The notes under the pieces were generated by a model, which had not been told where the DNA came from, did no database searches, and saw only the letters and a program-made list of their open reading frames with translations. This document shows positions 33,715 to 45,015 of a stretch of 64,000 nucleotides of DNA, piece by piece. The position numbers and the translations under genes were made by a program. Source of the stretch: Cantharellus purpuraceus (lineage: Eukaryota; Basidiomycota; Agaricomycetes; Cantharellales; Hydnaceae); the NCBI GenBank assembly GCA_025174535.1, contig JALBUN010000012.1, positions 897,262 through 961,261 of the forward strand. Reading direction: 5' to 3'. Every line of letters begins with the position of its first letter. The first letter of the stretch is position 1.

Positions 33715-36260
33715 TTAAAGATTCATAAGAGGGCCAGGTTTGTCTGGATAAGCGGAGTGAAAATCAGAGACAGATTCAGATGTGTGATCAAGTTTGGACA
33801 CAGAGATCCATGAGGACTCTTCATCGGTGCCTTCATATCCAGTCCATTTGACTAAGTACTGGAGCTTGCACTTGTATCAACGATCAATCTTTGAGTCCAG
33901 GATCTCAGATATCTCATATTCATTATCTCCTTCGATGATGATCGGAGGAGGTGGAGGTTGTGTGCAACCAGAGATCTTGTTTGTAGTAGCAGGTTTGAGC
34001 ATTGATATATGGAAGACCAGATGAACTGCTTGGAAGTGGTCAGGGAGGCAGAGGGTGAAGGATCTGCTGCCTGCGTGAGCAATGACCTCATAAGGACCTA
34101 AGTATTTCTTGGAGAGTTTCTTTGACGGATGGGTGGTCCAGAAGTGTTTGGCCTTAACGAATACTTTGTCTCTGAGTTGCAGGTCTGGAGCATTGGTCTG
34201 CAGAGACCTGGTATTGTTTCTGAGCATCAGAGATGGTTTCTCAGAGATGTTGGTGTAGTTGATTGAGGTCGGTTACAAATTGGCGGGCTTTGGTGGAGGC
34301 AAGTTCCTTCTCAGGGTGGACGGAGATGTTCAGATGATAGCCTTTATTAGCAAAGAATGGAGAGACGCTGGTAGTTGTGTTTGGAGCGTTGTTGTAGGCA
34401 AACTCTGCAATCGGAAGTAGATCAGCCCAGTTGTCTTGTTGATAGTTACAATAGACTTGGAGATATTGCTCCAGGGACTGATTCATTTGTTCTGTTTGTC
34501 TGTCTCCCTCAGGATGGTATCTGGAGGTGAAATGAAGCTTCATGTCAAGAGCCTTCCCTTATGTGCGGGAGAAGGGGGGTGCGAACTCCGAGCAGACATG
34601 ACATGCGATGGGACTCCATGTTTAGAGAATACGTGGAGAATGAACAATTTAGCTAGTGAGGTGGAGGTGATGGTGTCATGCGTCGGAATGAATAGTGGCT
34701 GTTTAGTGAACCTGTTGACAATCACAAGTATGGTGTCAAATCTGAGTGATGGGGGGAGCTTCTCTATGAAATCCATGGAGATGGAGTTCCATGGTTGCTC
34801 CAGGACTGGAAGTTGCTTAAGTGTTCCATAGGGTTTGTGCCTTTGCAATTTTGAGCGCATACACATGGTACAGGAGTTACAGTAGTGTTGAATGTATTCT
34901 TGCATTTTTGGCCATATGTAGTCTCATCGGATTAACCCTTGTGTGCAATTTTGCTTAAAATGGCCAGAGATTGGGTGATCATGATAATACTGCAAAACTT
35001 GGAGTCAGAGACCATTGGCATCAGGGATGTATATCCAGTCATTGTGTCGGAGGTGTCCTTTGGGGTCAAGTGACCACTTCAAATTGGAAGTGTTGTCCAA
35101 GTGTTTAACTGCAACAGGATCGGATCAGAGTGATGAGCGGATGTTGGAGCGGAGTTGGTCAATGTCCATAATGGTGACAGCTCGGAGGGTGGGAGTCATG
35201 AGGGTGGATGCCTGTAGGGACGATGCCAGCTGCTCATTAGTAAACACAGGATGAAAGTTGTGTGGGTTTACAGTGGCATAGTTGCTACTTCCCTCTTTAG
35301 GGTAGATGTCCCAGCGTCTAGTTAATGTGTCAGGCTTTGCTCCAAGTCGACCAGGATGGAAATGGATAATGAGATTGAACTGAGATAGGTATTCGGACCA
35401 TTGGACTTGTCTCTGGGTGAGCAGTTTCATTGTGGAGAAGTATTCCAAGTTCTTGTGGTCTGTTATGACGTCCACTGGACCGGAGGGGCCTTCGAGGTAG
35501 TGTCTCCATATCCAGAAGGCTTCATATATGGCAAGGAGCTCTTTGTCATGGATGTCATAGTTCAGTTCGGGGGCGTAAAAATGTACGTGAGTGAAAAGTG
35601 ATTGGATGGACTTGTCCATTGTCCAGAGAGATGATGGACAGGATCACGGCAAGTGCATAGTTGGAGGCATTGGTTTCTAATAGGATAGGAATGTCTGGAA
35701 CCCAATGAGTCAGTATCGGAGTGGAAGTAAAGGCCTTTTTCAAGGTCTCAAAGCTCTGTCTACATTTGTCAGTGAAATTCCATTGGGCACCCTTCCTAGT
35801 AAGTTGGGTGAGTGGAACAGTGATATTGGAGTAGCCGTAAATGAAGCGGCGGTAGAAGTTGGCGAACCCCAGGAAGGACTGTATGTCTTTGACTTTCTGC
35901 AGTCCTGGCCATTCCTGTATGGCTTTGATTTTGTCATCGGACATTGTCAGTCCTGCCAGGGAGAGGATATAGCCTAGATACTTGACTGAGTCAGAGTGGA
36001 ATTTGCATTTGTCAGCGCAGGCAAAGAGGCCATGTTTTCAGAGATGTTGGAGTACCTCTTGGACATGTGTCCTATGCTCTTCTTCATTGTCCGAATATAC
36101 CAAAATGTCATCTAAGTACACAAGGACGGTCACATCGAGGAGGTCGGCGAAGGTATCATTCATGAACCTCTGGAATGCGGCCAGAGCATTGGTTAGTCTG
36201 AAGGGCATGACACACCATTCGAAAGATCCATATTGAGTGCAGAAAGTCGTTTTCCATTTG
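33715..36260 (-). pseudogene. E2 pol fragment: partial RT, RNase H, integrase, chromodomain
   Basis: Minus-strand remnant entering at the RT fingers/palm ([34 protein letters not shown]) and continuing through RNase H ([29 protein letters not shown]), integrase zinc and core domains, LGPYEVIAHAGSRSFTL, and a chromodomain (YLVKWTGYEGTDEESSWIS). Relative to E1, everything upstream of the RT palm (gag, protease, RT fingers) is missing and RT abuts the LTR at 36,261. A deletion near 34,560-34,600 removes the catalytic DRG region. A TGA precedes YKCKLQYLVKW in the chromodomain. Confidence 0.85.
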
Positions 36261-36798
36261 TGTTATGCACTAGGTCCGATTGGGGTTGGAGATTGGGTCA
36301 GAGGTTTGGTTGGAGGTTTGGTTGGAGTTGGAGAAGGAGTCGACTACGTCATGGGGGTCAGAACGGACTTGGCTTCAGCTTATGTGCTGCACCCTCACTA
36401 ATACCGGTGTCTGAGATTTCAGAGACAGAGTATGACTTAGAGAGTTAGGATTGGACTTAGGAACTAGGCGTGATTCAATATTTGAACTGGGGAATGAAGT
36501 CCCCAGTTGGGCAACTTAAATACATATTTGAAATCTAATAATAATTACTCCAGTGATGGGTCTCTGAGGCCAACAGCCTTACATGAATATGTCCAAGTCT
36601 GACGGGGATGGATGTCCAGGTTCCTATGGTGATGCTGATGCATCAATTGGAACCAGAGGCGGATGGGCGGAATCAGCAGTGACAATCGGACAGGTAGAGG
36701 GAGACATGATGGTTTCCAAATGGAGTATAGATTTCATATGCATGGGGATCTGAGTGGATTGGATGGGGATCTGGGCGTTAATGAATATAGTCATAACA
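36261..36798 (-). repeat. Family A LTR between E2 and E3
   Basis: 538 bp, TGTTATGCAC to TCATAACA. Its first base reads TATGCAC where two sister copies have TACGCAC, a CpG to TpG change. It abuts E2 RT on one side and, on the other, a polypurine tract and the start of the second antisense gene. Confidence 0.88.
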
Positions 36799-36900
36799 GT
36801 ATCTCTCCATTTAAGGCTGAGCCTTTGAGGCCTCATGTCCGTGGATTGAGTAGGTGAGACGGTTGGGTGCAGTCGGAGTTATACTGGGGATCTGGAGACA

Positions 36901-36908
36901 TATAAAAG
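36901..36908 (+). promoter_or_regulatory. TATA box of the antisense gene, copy 2
   Basis: TATAAAAG, 15 bp before ATG 36,916 and 39 bp before in-frame ATG 36,940. Position and sequence are conserved with copy 1 although the following coding repeats differ. Confidence 0.6.
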
Positions 36909-36915
36909 GAGGGGC

Positions 36916-38090
36916 ATGATTGAGGTGTTATCCTCAGCAATGTCAAACCCTTTGGCAAGCATGAGCGTGGCTGAGCTTGAGCAGTTGCTCTTGGCCCGAC
37001 AGAAAGAGGAGGAGGAGGTGGAATGGAGGCGGAAGGAGGAGGAGGAGGAGGAGCGGAGATGGAAGGAGGAGGAGGAGGCGGAATGGAGATGGAAGGAGGA
37101 GGAGGAGGTGGAATGGAGACGGAAGGAGGAGGAGGAGGCGGAACAGAGACAGAAGGAGGAAGAGGAGGTGGAGCGGAGGCGGAAGGAGGAAGACAGAAGG
37201 AGGAGGCAGAGATGGAATGGAGATGGAAAGAGGAGGAAGCGAAAGCCAAGTGAGCCACCCAGGAAGTCCAAGTGTGCCAATACGGGCAGGGACCCCTGAG
37301 GTCGCCACCATCTCCATTACATGGATGGAGACAACTCGTCCGACAACTGTCCCTATGGTGGACTTGTTGTTACGTCCGCGGTCACGGCCATTATTTGGGT
37401 TGGGGGTGGCTGAGGAAGATGAAGCGGCGAGGTGGAGAGGGTGGAGGTGGAGGCAGATCCCAATGCCAATATGGAGCTCAAAGCCAATGCAGAGCCCAAG
37501 GCAGGCGTGGATGTGGGGACGGATGCAGAGCTGGATCCAACCTCAAATTGTTACGAGGAGATGGCTTGGGTAGCGGTCGAGGCTCAAAATTGAGCAGAGC
37601 TTTATGCTGCTACCACCAAGAAGAACCTCAAGGTCACGATCTTTTCATTGAAGGCGCACCTGAGTGCTGATATGGAGAAGCGGGAGGTGGATCAGAGGGT
37701 CATATGGTGCAAGGCAGAGAGTTGCGTGTTGGCAACCCGTAAGAAGGAGCTGCATGTCGCTATGTCAGCAATCCAGCTTCGCAAGCATGAGATGGAGAAG
37801 GCGGCAGCTGAACAGCAGGACAAGGAGGAGGAGAGGGAACACTTGGAGGCCATGTTGAGAAGGAGTGGACCACCCAAGGCTCTGGCTCCAACGGAGCCAT
37901 TCGGCAGGCTGGTGTAATTTGTGACTTGTGTTGTGATGCAGGCGTGGAGTGTGTGTGGCCTACCGGCCCAACTCGCCGCCTTTGGTCCTGTGATCATTGT
38001 TGGGGTCGGAAAGGAGGGTGTAGGGTCAATGGGAAGTTCGATCCTGGAGTCGGGGCGTCAAGCCCTGACTAGTGGTACAAGGAGGGGCGG
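36916..38090 (+). pseudogene. Antisense accessory gene of family A, copy 2, truncated
   Basis: Same N-terminus as copy 1 (MSNPLASMSVAELEQLLLARQ), a shorter charged repeat, a middle with AELYAATTKKNLKV and ADMEKREVDQRVIWCKAES, and the Zn2Cys6 region (CDLCCDAGVEC, then CDHCWGRKGGC). Frameshifts occur in the repeat and near 37,590 (TGA) and 37,915. It is cut at 38,090 by the second LTR-H copy. At 37,570-37,580 it preserves the uninterrupted site where copy 1 carries LTR-H. Confidence 0.7.
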
Positions 38091-39505
38091 TGTCGGTTCG
38101 CTTAAGGAATAGATCCTATAAGCCTGCATGCAACAGTCCTAGCAAACAGACAGTGTGTAGCGCAGTTGTTCAGCACTCCAAAGATCAATCAGGGTGAGGG
38201 ATAAGTAACAGGGAAGTGGGATAGTGCTCTGTGGTTGGATGGGGATGGGAGCTAAAGGTCGGTCCTGATGGCTGATCGTGCTCTGTGACTGGATGACAAT
38301 GCGGAGCCCGGTTGGGAGGTACACAAAAGCTGGTTTCAAGAGAAGCAACCTCTCGGTGGTGGAGGGAAATCTGATCATTGAACCAAGGTGTTTTACCTCA
38401 GTGTAGAGATGATGGATTGTGATGTAGAGCGTAGAGCATAGACTTAGAGCGTGGACTTTGACTTTAGAGCATTGGCTGAAAACTTGTTGATTCATTCCAA
38501 AGGTGAAAACTAGCGCCCTTTTATATACAAATCCCCAGGGCACAACAACACAATATGAGGAGCAAATGATGCAATATGATGCAAGAAATGCTGATCAAGC
38601 CAGCTGACGAAGCGTGTGAAGTTGAACTACTAAAGGGGGTAATCATGGAGAAATGAAGCGACAGATAGGGGTAATCTTTGTAAGAATAGGGGTGATGAGT
38701 AATAAAAGAACCAAAAATAGAACAAGGATGAGTAAGTCGTGTATGAATGAATTAAAAGATGAAACAGGGGTGAGTCATATAAAAGAACAATAAAAATGTC
38801 CACCAATACCATCTTCCCTACGGCTCCGAAGGTAAATTGACCCTGAGTCACATGAGGACTTCAGTCAGCATCCACAACAAATACTCCTTATTGTCTTAGT
38901 GATCCGTCTCCATATGGTATCCCGTTCCAAGAGTATTCGGTCCCTTTGCCTGTCACGATGTAACCTGAGTCGGATTGAAGTGGGAGGATAGGTCGGCAAT
39001 GGTGACTGAAATTCTACCTCACGTTTGACTCTTCCATCTGTGTTACAATATAGAGGTGAAATGTCGAGGAATGTATATGGTTCAACGGAATTGTGAAAGA
39101 ATATGGGATTGCCAATGGCATAAGAGAGACATGGTGGGGATCTTGGATGTTGAAAGAGTTTTGGAAGTATTTTGACATGTGGAGGTGGCTTAACATGCCC
39201 GTGGAGCTCAGCATATTTTTGATAGTCCTCTGTGTCCAGAGACCAGTGTGACGTATTATTAGAAGCGATGTTGGAGAGGGGAATAGAATGGGAAGCCATG
39301 TGAATGATGATGAAAGGATTGGTGTGAATAGAAGGCTGATAATGATCGATGGTGATGAAACATGAGTGACGATCGATGGCTAGAATTAGAGACTGAGGTG
39401 GAGAGGGAGTTGCGGCACTATTTAAAAGTTGATATGAAAAGATGCTGGCAGAGTTGGACTGTCAGAGTGGTTCGATATTCGTCCTCGATGCGTCCTGGCT
39501 CGTCA
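38091..39505 (-). mobile_element. LTR-like unit H, copy 2
   Basis: 1,415 bp, TGTCGGTTCG to TGGCTCGTCA, highly similar to 31,202-32,611. The flanks do not match (GGGGCGG versus GTGCC), and LTR-A sequence follows directly, so recombination or deletion has replaced the original right flank. Confidence 0.8.
38865..39299 (-). CDS. Small conserved ORF in LTR-H, copy 2
   Basis: 144 residues, MASHSIPLSNIASNN..., nearly the same as the ORF at 31,977-32,405. It has two extra codons (HNSVEP versus HNSP). The reading frame is open in both copies although the surrounding retroelement genes are broken, which hints at constraint or recent copying. Confidence 0.55.
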   Translation of the reverse strand: MASHSIPLSNIASNNTSHWSLDTEDYQKYAELHGHVKPPPHVKILPKLFQHPRSPPCLSYAIGNPIFFHNSVEPYTFLDISPLYCNTDGRVKREVEFQSPLPTYPPTSIRLRLHRDRQRDRILLERDTIWRRITKTIRSICCGC

Positions 39506-39914
39506 GTGCCCTCACTAATACCAGTGTCTGAGATTTTGGAGATGGAGTACAACTTAGAGAGTTAGGATTGGACTTAGGAACTAGGCGTGATTCGATATTT
39601 GCACTGGGGAATGAAGTCCCCAGTCAGGCAACTTAAATACATATTTTGAAATCTAATAATAATGACTCCGGTGATGGGTCTCCAAGGCCGACAACCTTAC
39701 ATGAGTATGTCCAAGTCCGATGGGGACAGATGTCTGGGTTCCTATGGTGATGCTGATGCATCAATTGGAACTGGAGATGGATGGGTGGAATCGGTGGTGA
39801 CAATTGGACAGGTAGATGGAGATGGCGGTTTCCAAATGGAGTATAGATTTCATATGTGTGGGGATCTGAGTGGATCGGACAGGGATCTGGACATTAATGA
39901 ATATAGTCATAACA
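39506..39914 (-). repeat. Truncated family A LTR
   Basis: Matches the distal about 410 bp of LTR-A (from CTCACTAATACC to TCATAACA). The proximal end was lost at the LTR-H junction. Confidence 0.82.
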
Positions 39915-40799
39915 CAGTTCCAGTGTCACCATCAAAGCTTTATTATGGGCTTTGATTATTTTATAGGGCCCAATATACCTGGGCACTAGTTTGCTGGTTC
40001 TACCCTTAGGTAGAGTCAAGTTTTTTGTTGAGAGATAGACTTTGTCACCTTTCTGGAAGGTTGGACCTTCCCAATGTTTCTTATTGGCATGAAATGTCTG
40101 AATGATGCAACTTTCTATAATCACATCATGTGCTGCTAGCAGGTTCATTTGAGCCTGCTGTGCAAATTGTTTGACACCCTTGAACTTGGTGTCATTGTTA
40201 ATGGGCATGCCTATTCTAGGCATATACCCATGGTTAAGCTCAAACGGAGTAAACCCCGTTGTTGAGCTTATGTTGGAGTTTAGCACAAACTCCACCATTG
40301 GACACTTGGGTGCCCAATCCTTCTGATCACTTTGTATAACAGTACAAAGTATTTGGCCAATGGAACGATTCGCTCGTTCCGTCACTCCATTCATTTGTGG
40401 ATGGGGTGCTGTGGACATGAGGAGTTTCACTCCCATCATCCACTGTAGTTCATGCCAAAAGATAGATGTGAATTTCAAATCTCAATCAGACATGATCGAG
40501 TCTGGTACACCGTGAAGGTGTACAACTTCTTTAAGGAATAGCCATGCTACTCCTTTCGCTGTTACATGCATGTTTGTAGGTATTATATGTACCTGCGATG
40601 TGAAGCGATCTATGACTACCAGTAGGTAGTCATAGTCATTTGATCTTGGTAATGGACCCATAAAGTCCATACCTATCAATTGCCAGGGCCACTCCAGTAC
40701 TGGCAAGCTATGAAGAAGCCCTGTGGGTTTCTTCATACTGTCTTTATTCATTTGGCACTTCACGCACAAAGTGCAGAATGATTCGACATCAGTGGTCAT
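39894..40799 (-). pseudogene. Family D integrase
   Basis: Two open stretches: CTLCVKCQMNKDSMKKP (zinc domain CxxC), WQLIGMDFMGPLP and LLVVIDRFTSQVHIIPT (core with first Asp), then TAPHPQMNGVTERANRSIGQIL (third catalytic residue Glu), LNSNISSTTGFTPFELNHGY, GDKVYLSTKNL and YIGPYKIIKAH. The second Asp sits at the break (SIMSD), where a TGA separates the stretches near 40,482. The C-terminus runs into LTR-A sequence, and no chromodomain is visible. Confidence 0.85.
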
Positions 40800-41086
40800 G
40801 CTTGACCACCAGTACAGCCATCAAATGTAATTTGTGGTTTTTAGTCAACCAAAATGGCCAATTACTTGGTGTGCATGGTTGATTATTATTTCAACCAGCC
40901 TCCTCCCCTTCAGGAATGCTGAGCAGGGTATACAGATGAAACAAGATAAGAACTCCCACCACCTAATCTGTCTAGGAGACAGGTTCTTTTGGGTCTTGAA
41001 GTATTCAAGACCCTTGTGGTCAGTTACTAGGATAAACTTTCATCCTAGTAGCTTATCTTCCCATCTCATTAGGGCTTTGAGCACAG

Positions 41087-41446
41087 CTATAGTCTTGTGC
41101 TTGTGGGTCTTATAGTGCTGTTGTGCAGCACTAAATTTCTTGGATAGGAATCTGGCAGGCCAACAGGTCTGCCAATCTTTTCCTTGTCCATAGATGGCTC
41201 CAACTCCAGTTTTGGAGCCATCAGTAATAACCCAAATAGTATTGGGGCATCGATGGGCTTCAATATTGGAGCCCTACACACTAGGAGCTTGATGCTTTCA
41301 AAGCATTTCTCCAGCAGTGGTGTCCATAAGAATGGACAATAATTATGAGCACAACCCAATAAAGGGGTTGTGTATGCAGTTATGTCTGGCATATAGTGAG
41401 CCAGATACTGCACTAGTCCAAGAAAATGTTGGACTTCGTGGTACAA
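41087..41446 (-). pseudogene. Family D RT/RNase H connection remnant
   Basis: VQHFLGLVQYLAHYMPDITAYTTPLLG matches the conserved segment that follows the RT thumb in gypsy pol (FLGLANYYRRFI type). It is followed by a short, frameshifted RNase H piece. The YxDD-bearing RT core that should precede it is absent. Confidence 0.75.
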
Positions 41447-41898
41447 CCTAGGTCATCTCCACTCTCATATTCACTTGTCAGGATCCATGAGATTAATCTT
41501 GTGGTTAACTTCCCTAAATGGGGGAAGTTCTAAGGGTATGCTGCCAAATAGGTCAGCATACTTTTCTTTCCATTGGTCCCTCAACTGAGGGATCTGATCA
41601 GCCATGTAATCGGTTGATTCTTCATGAGATGAAGCTATTTCTTATTTGAATCCTTCATTGGGGGGTCCTTTACCAAGTCTAGTCCTTCTTTTAGGAAGGA
41701 CTGTGTTGTGGGTAGCTCATGTTTAGAGTTACCCCCTTGGTGTCATTTATTCATGCCAATACTCCTTCTTCGCATTGAGTTTATACCCCATGATGGGGTA
41801 CAAAGAGTATTGGCATTATGCTCTTCATTGGTGGGGACTTCTTCAGTTCCCATCATGATTCAGCCTGGGCCATTAAAGTCCAGGCATATTCCTAGCTT

Positions 41899-42150
41899 TC
41901 ATAGGAATGGGGTACCAAATATTACATTGTAATACTCAACATTGGTGACATTGAAATATTCTTCAATGTCCTGACTACCAAATTTTATGGTAGTGTGAGT
42001 ACCATAATTGGTACTCCTGCTCCCAATGCACGCTAATTGCAGTGCAATGGGTTGCTCTAGCACAAAGGTTTTCCTACCTGTCACTTGTGTAAATTCAGGG
42101 GATATCATTATCCCCTCACTCCCACTGTCTAATAGACAGTGAGCCACCAA
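41899..42150 (-). pseudogene. Family D aspartic protease
   Basis: CLLDSGSEGIMISPEF carries the DSG catalytic triad of retroviral-type proteases, and VIFGTPFL matches the conserved ILG-type flap end. The reading frame is short and stops before RT, in line with a decayed polyprotein. Confidence 0.75.
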
Positions 42151-42754
42151 TCTCCCAATACCCAGAGATTGTTTTATTGTCTATGCATGGTCTATCTGGT
42201 TGTGCTGTTGACTTCTGTTGGCTCCTATGATTATACATAGGTTTGGCCAATCTGTCGACACTGACAGCAGCTATATGCAGCTGTTGTGATTCCCTGCTTC
42301 TCGGGAATCTTGTTGCACTACAGAAACACACTGCATAGGTGTGTTTCAGTGGAATTTGATCATTGGGTCAAATTCATATTGCATTAGAGCGATACATTGG
42401 CATAGCCTCCTTTTCAGGGGCATCATCTTGGTCGTCCCATTTGTATGGGGCAACCTCTTCATCCCATTTATCAGCCACTTCTATAGCTGGTATTTTCCCA
42501 TCTAGATGGTCCTTGGGATCATCCATTGCTTCTTCATGTTCTCCCTCTATTGGGGAGAATCTGTCTACATTGTCCTCCACTATGTGTGAGAACATGTCTT
42601 TTTGGACCACAGCCAACCTTACATTGCCCTTTAGTTTGGGGCAGCTGGGTCACATGTGACCTGTCTGGCCACATTTGTAGCACACAACGTTACTAGTAAT
42701 GTTGTTCAATCGATCACCACTCATGTGTGCTGGTAGCTTTGATTGATAATTACC

Positions 42755-43282
42755 TGTTATAACTATATTCATTAACACCCAGATCCCTGTCTGATCCACT
42801 CAGATCCCCATGCATATGAAATCTATACTCCATTTGGAAACCATCACATCTCCATTTATCTGTCCAATTGTCACTGCCAAACCTCACCCATCCATCTCTG
42901 GTTCCGATTGATGCATCAGCATCACCATAGGAACCCGGACATCTGTCCCTGTTGGACTCGGACATACTCATGTAAGGCCATTGGCCTTGGAGACCCATCA
43001 CTGGAGTAATTATTATTAGATTTCAAACATGTATTTAAGTTGCCCAACTGGGGACTTCATTCCCCAGTTCAAATATCGAATCACACCTAGTTTCTTAGTC
43101 TGATCCTAACTATCAAAGTCGCACTCCATCTCCAAAATCTCAGACACCGGTATTAGTGAGGGTGCAGCACATAAGCTGAAGCCAAGTCCGTTCCAACCCC
43201 CACAATGCACCCTGATTCCTTCTCTGACTCCGATCAAACCTCCAACTGAACCTCTGACCCCCAATTGGACCAGTGTGTAACA
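42755..43282 (+). mobile_element. Solo family A LTR in family D gag, TTACC target duplication
   Basis: 528 bp, TGTTATAAC to GTGTAACA, in the reverse orientation relative to the E1-E2 LTRs. Flanked by TTACC at 42,750-42,754 and 43,283-43,287. It splits the family D gag between the SNNYLFKG stretch and the zinc knuckle, so family A was active after D inserted. Confidence 0.93.
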
Positions 43283-45015
43283 TTACCCTTGAAAAGGTAA
43301 TTATTGGAATTGGACCTGGAGCTTCCATTATGGGGTTCCAACCTTGACACACTCATTTGTTGTGAGTGTGTATTGGGAGCTGTATACACATGTCCTTGGG
43401 GTGTGGGTTGACTCCCCATATTCATCATACCAGTAGTTCTATTGACTACTGGTCTATGGGTTGAGGAGGACATGTTAGTTGCATTCTCTGGGCATCGCAT
43501 ACCATGGTGGTATCATGTTGCTTCCTCTATCATTTGAGCAGTTTCATACAACTGCTTGATACTGCTAAACTCAGCATTGAAGCCCTTTTTGAGGACTTCT
43601 TGTCTCAGAGGTTCACCCATTGCGGTTACAAACCTCTTCCTGTATGTGTATGTGTCCAGTGGCATTATCATGTGGCCTGCATACTTATCTAGGTCATTCA
43701 CTAATTTGTGAACGGTCCTTTGACCCTGTATTACAGAGTCAAATTTATTTGACACATGGTGATGCATCAGGGTGTGTAGGAATCTACAGTGCAATCCTTG
43801 GATTGCAGTTTCCAGGGTCCAGTCTTGGACTGCCCTGTTGTAGTGTTCTACATTCCTGTAGAACCATTCCTGGGCCTCACCTTTAAGGTGAGTGCCTAAG
43901 TACAATAGCTGAAACTTTGTACTTGATGGCCTTAGGAGATTATTCATCTTCAGCCATCGTAGCATACCTGCTACAAAGATCTCAAACTCTTTGAAATCTG
44001 CACCTCCTGCGTATTGCTCAGGAGGTGATACTTTAATGCCTGCCTTGGCAAGTACAGACTTCTCTGTGTCTGTGTCTCTGTAATCAACTATGGCTACTTG
44101 CACCATGCGAGTAATGCCATCAATAGGATCAATTGTGTCCAATTGATGCAGTATGCCTTGACCTTCTAGGGTCAATGGTGCTGATTGTTCCCTATTATGG
44201 GAAACATCTTCTTGAGGTACCCATTGGGTATCTCGTTGCTCATGGTGGGTGTCTCCTGAGAGGCCCACTGCTTGTATGCGTTGATAACTGTTCAGCGCAT
44301 GTTGCAACTGTCGATTCAAATCAACAGCCACATTGAGCTCTTGCTGGGGCTGCTGCTCTCTAAACAGCTGGCCAAGCTCCTACTCTGCATGTTTAGCCTT
44401 CCATTTGAGGGCTAATCTATGTTTATGAGAAACCTCAACTTCTTGTTGTTTCCATAGCTCAATCTCTTGATTGAGCTCCTTTGTCATAGATTGAGGAGTT
44501 TCCTCTTCAATCTGGATCAGTAATCCTTGCCTCACTGGGATTACTGGGTCTCTAATTCCCTCCATTGGGAAAATTTCATTTCCTCTGTCTAACTGATCAT
44601 TTGGTTGGACCCTCTCACCCTGAGGAGGTCCAGACTCTCTGGATTCATATTCTTGTCGAGAATCTGATCTTCAGCAATGTGACTTGCATCGCTCAGAGTT
44701 CTCTTGGAGCGATTTTAACATCATTCCTAGCTCTGCTATTTGCTGCCTCATAGTAGTGGCAGCATGCCCTGCTTCAGCAGCCATCTTAGCTGCCTGAGCA
44801 CTAGCTTCGCTAATGCTCTCCATCCCATGTTGATTATGCATGAGTTGTTCAGTCAATCTTGCGATTGACCTGTGGGTTTCACGCCACTCCATGCTGCACA
44901 ATTCCCTAGTAGAAGTATTGCTACTTCTACTTGTGCTCATATATTGAGCATGTTCCTTTCCTTTAGGAACATTGGAGACAGTGGATGACTGTCTCCTCCT
45001 TTCTTCTCTAATCAA
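43283..45015 (-). pseudogene. Family D gag region
   Basis: Long gag: IARLTEQLMHNQHGMESISEA coiled N-part, Glu/Lys-rich middle (IELWKQQEVEVSHKH), then the capsid-like part with LAKAGIKVSPPEQYAGG, FVAGMLRWLKMNNLL, LKGEAQEWFYRNVEHYN and YAGHMIMPLDTYTYRKRFV. Frameshifts separate the three stretches. The zinc knuckle (CYKCGQTGHM then a TGA, then PSCPK) lies beyond the inserted LTR. Confidence 0.75.

Noticed and set aside
38091..39505. LTR-H copy 2 as an independent insertion with duplication
   Set aside because: Left and right flanks do not match and the right flank is LTR-A, so the end was rearranged.
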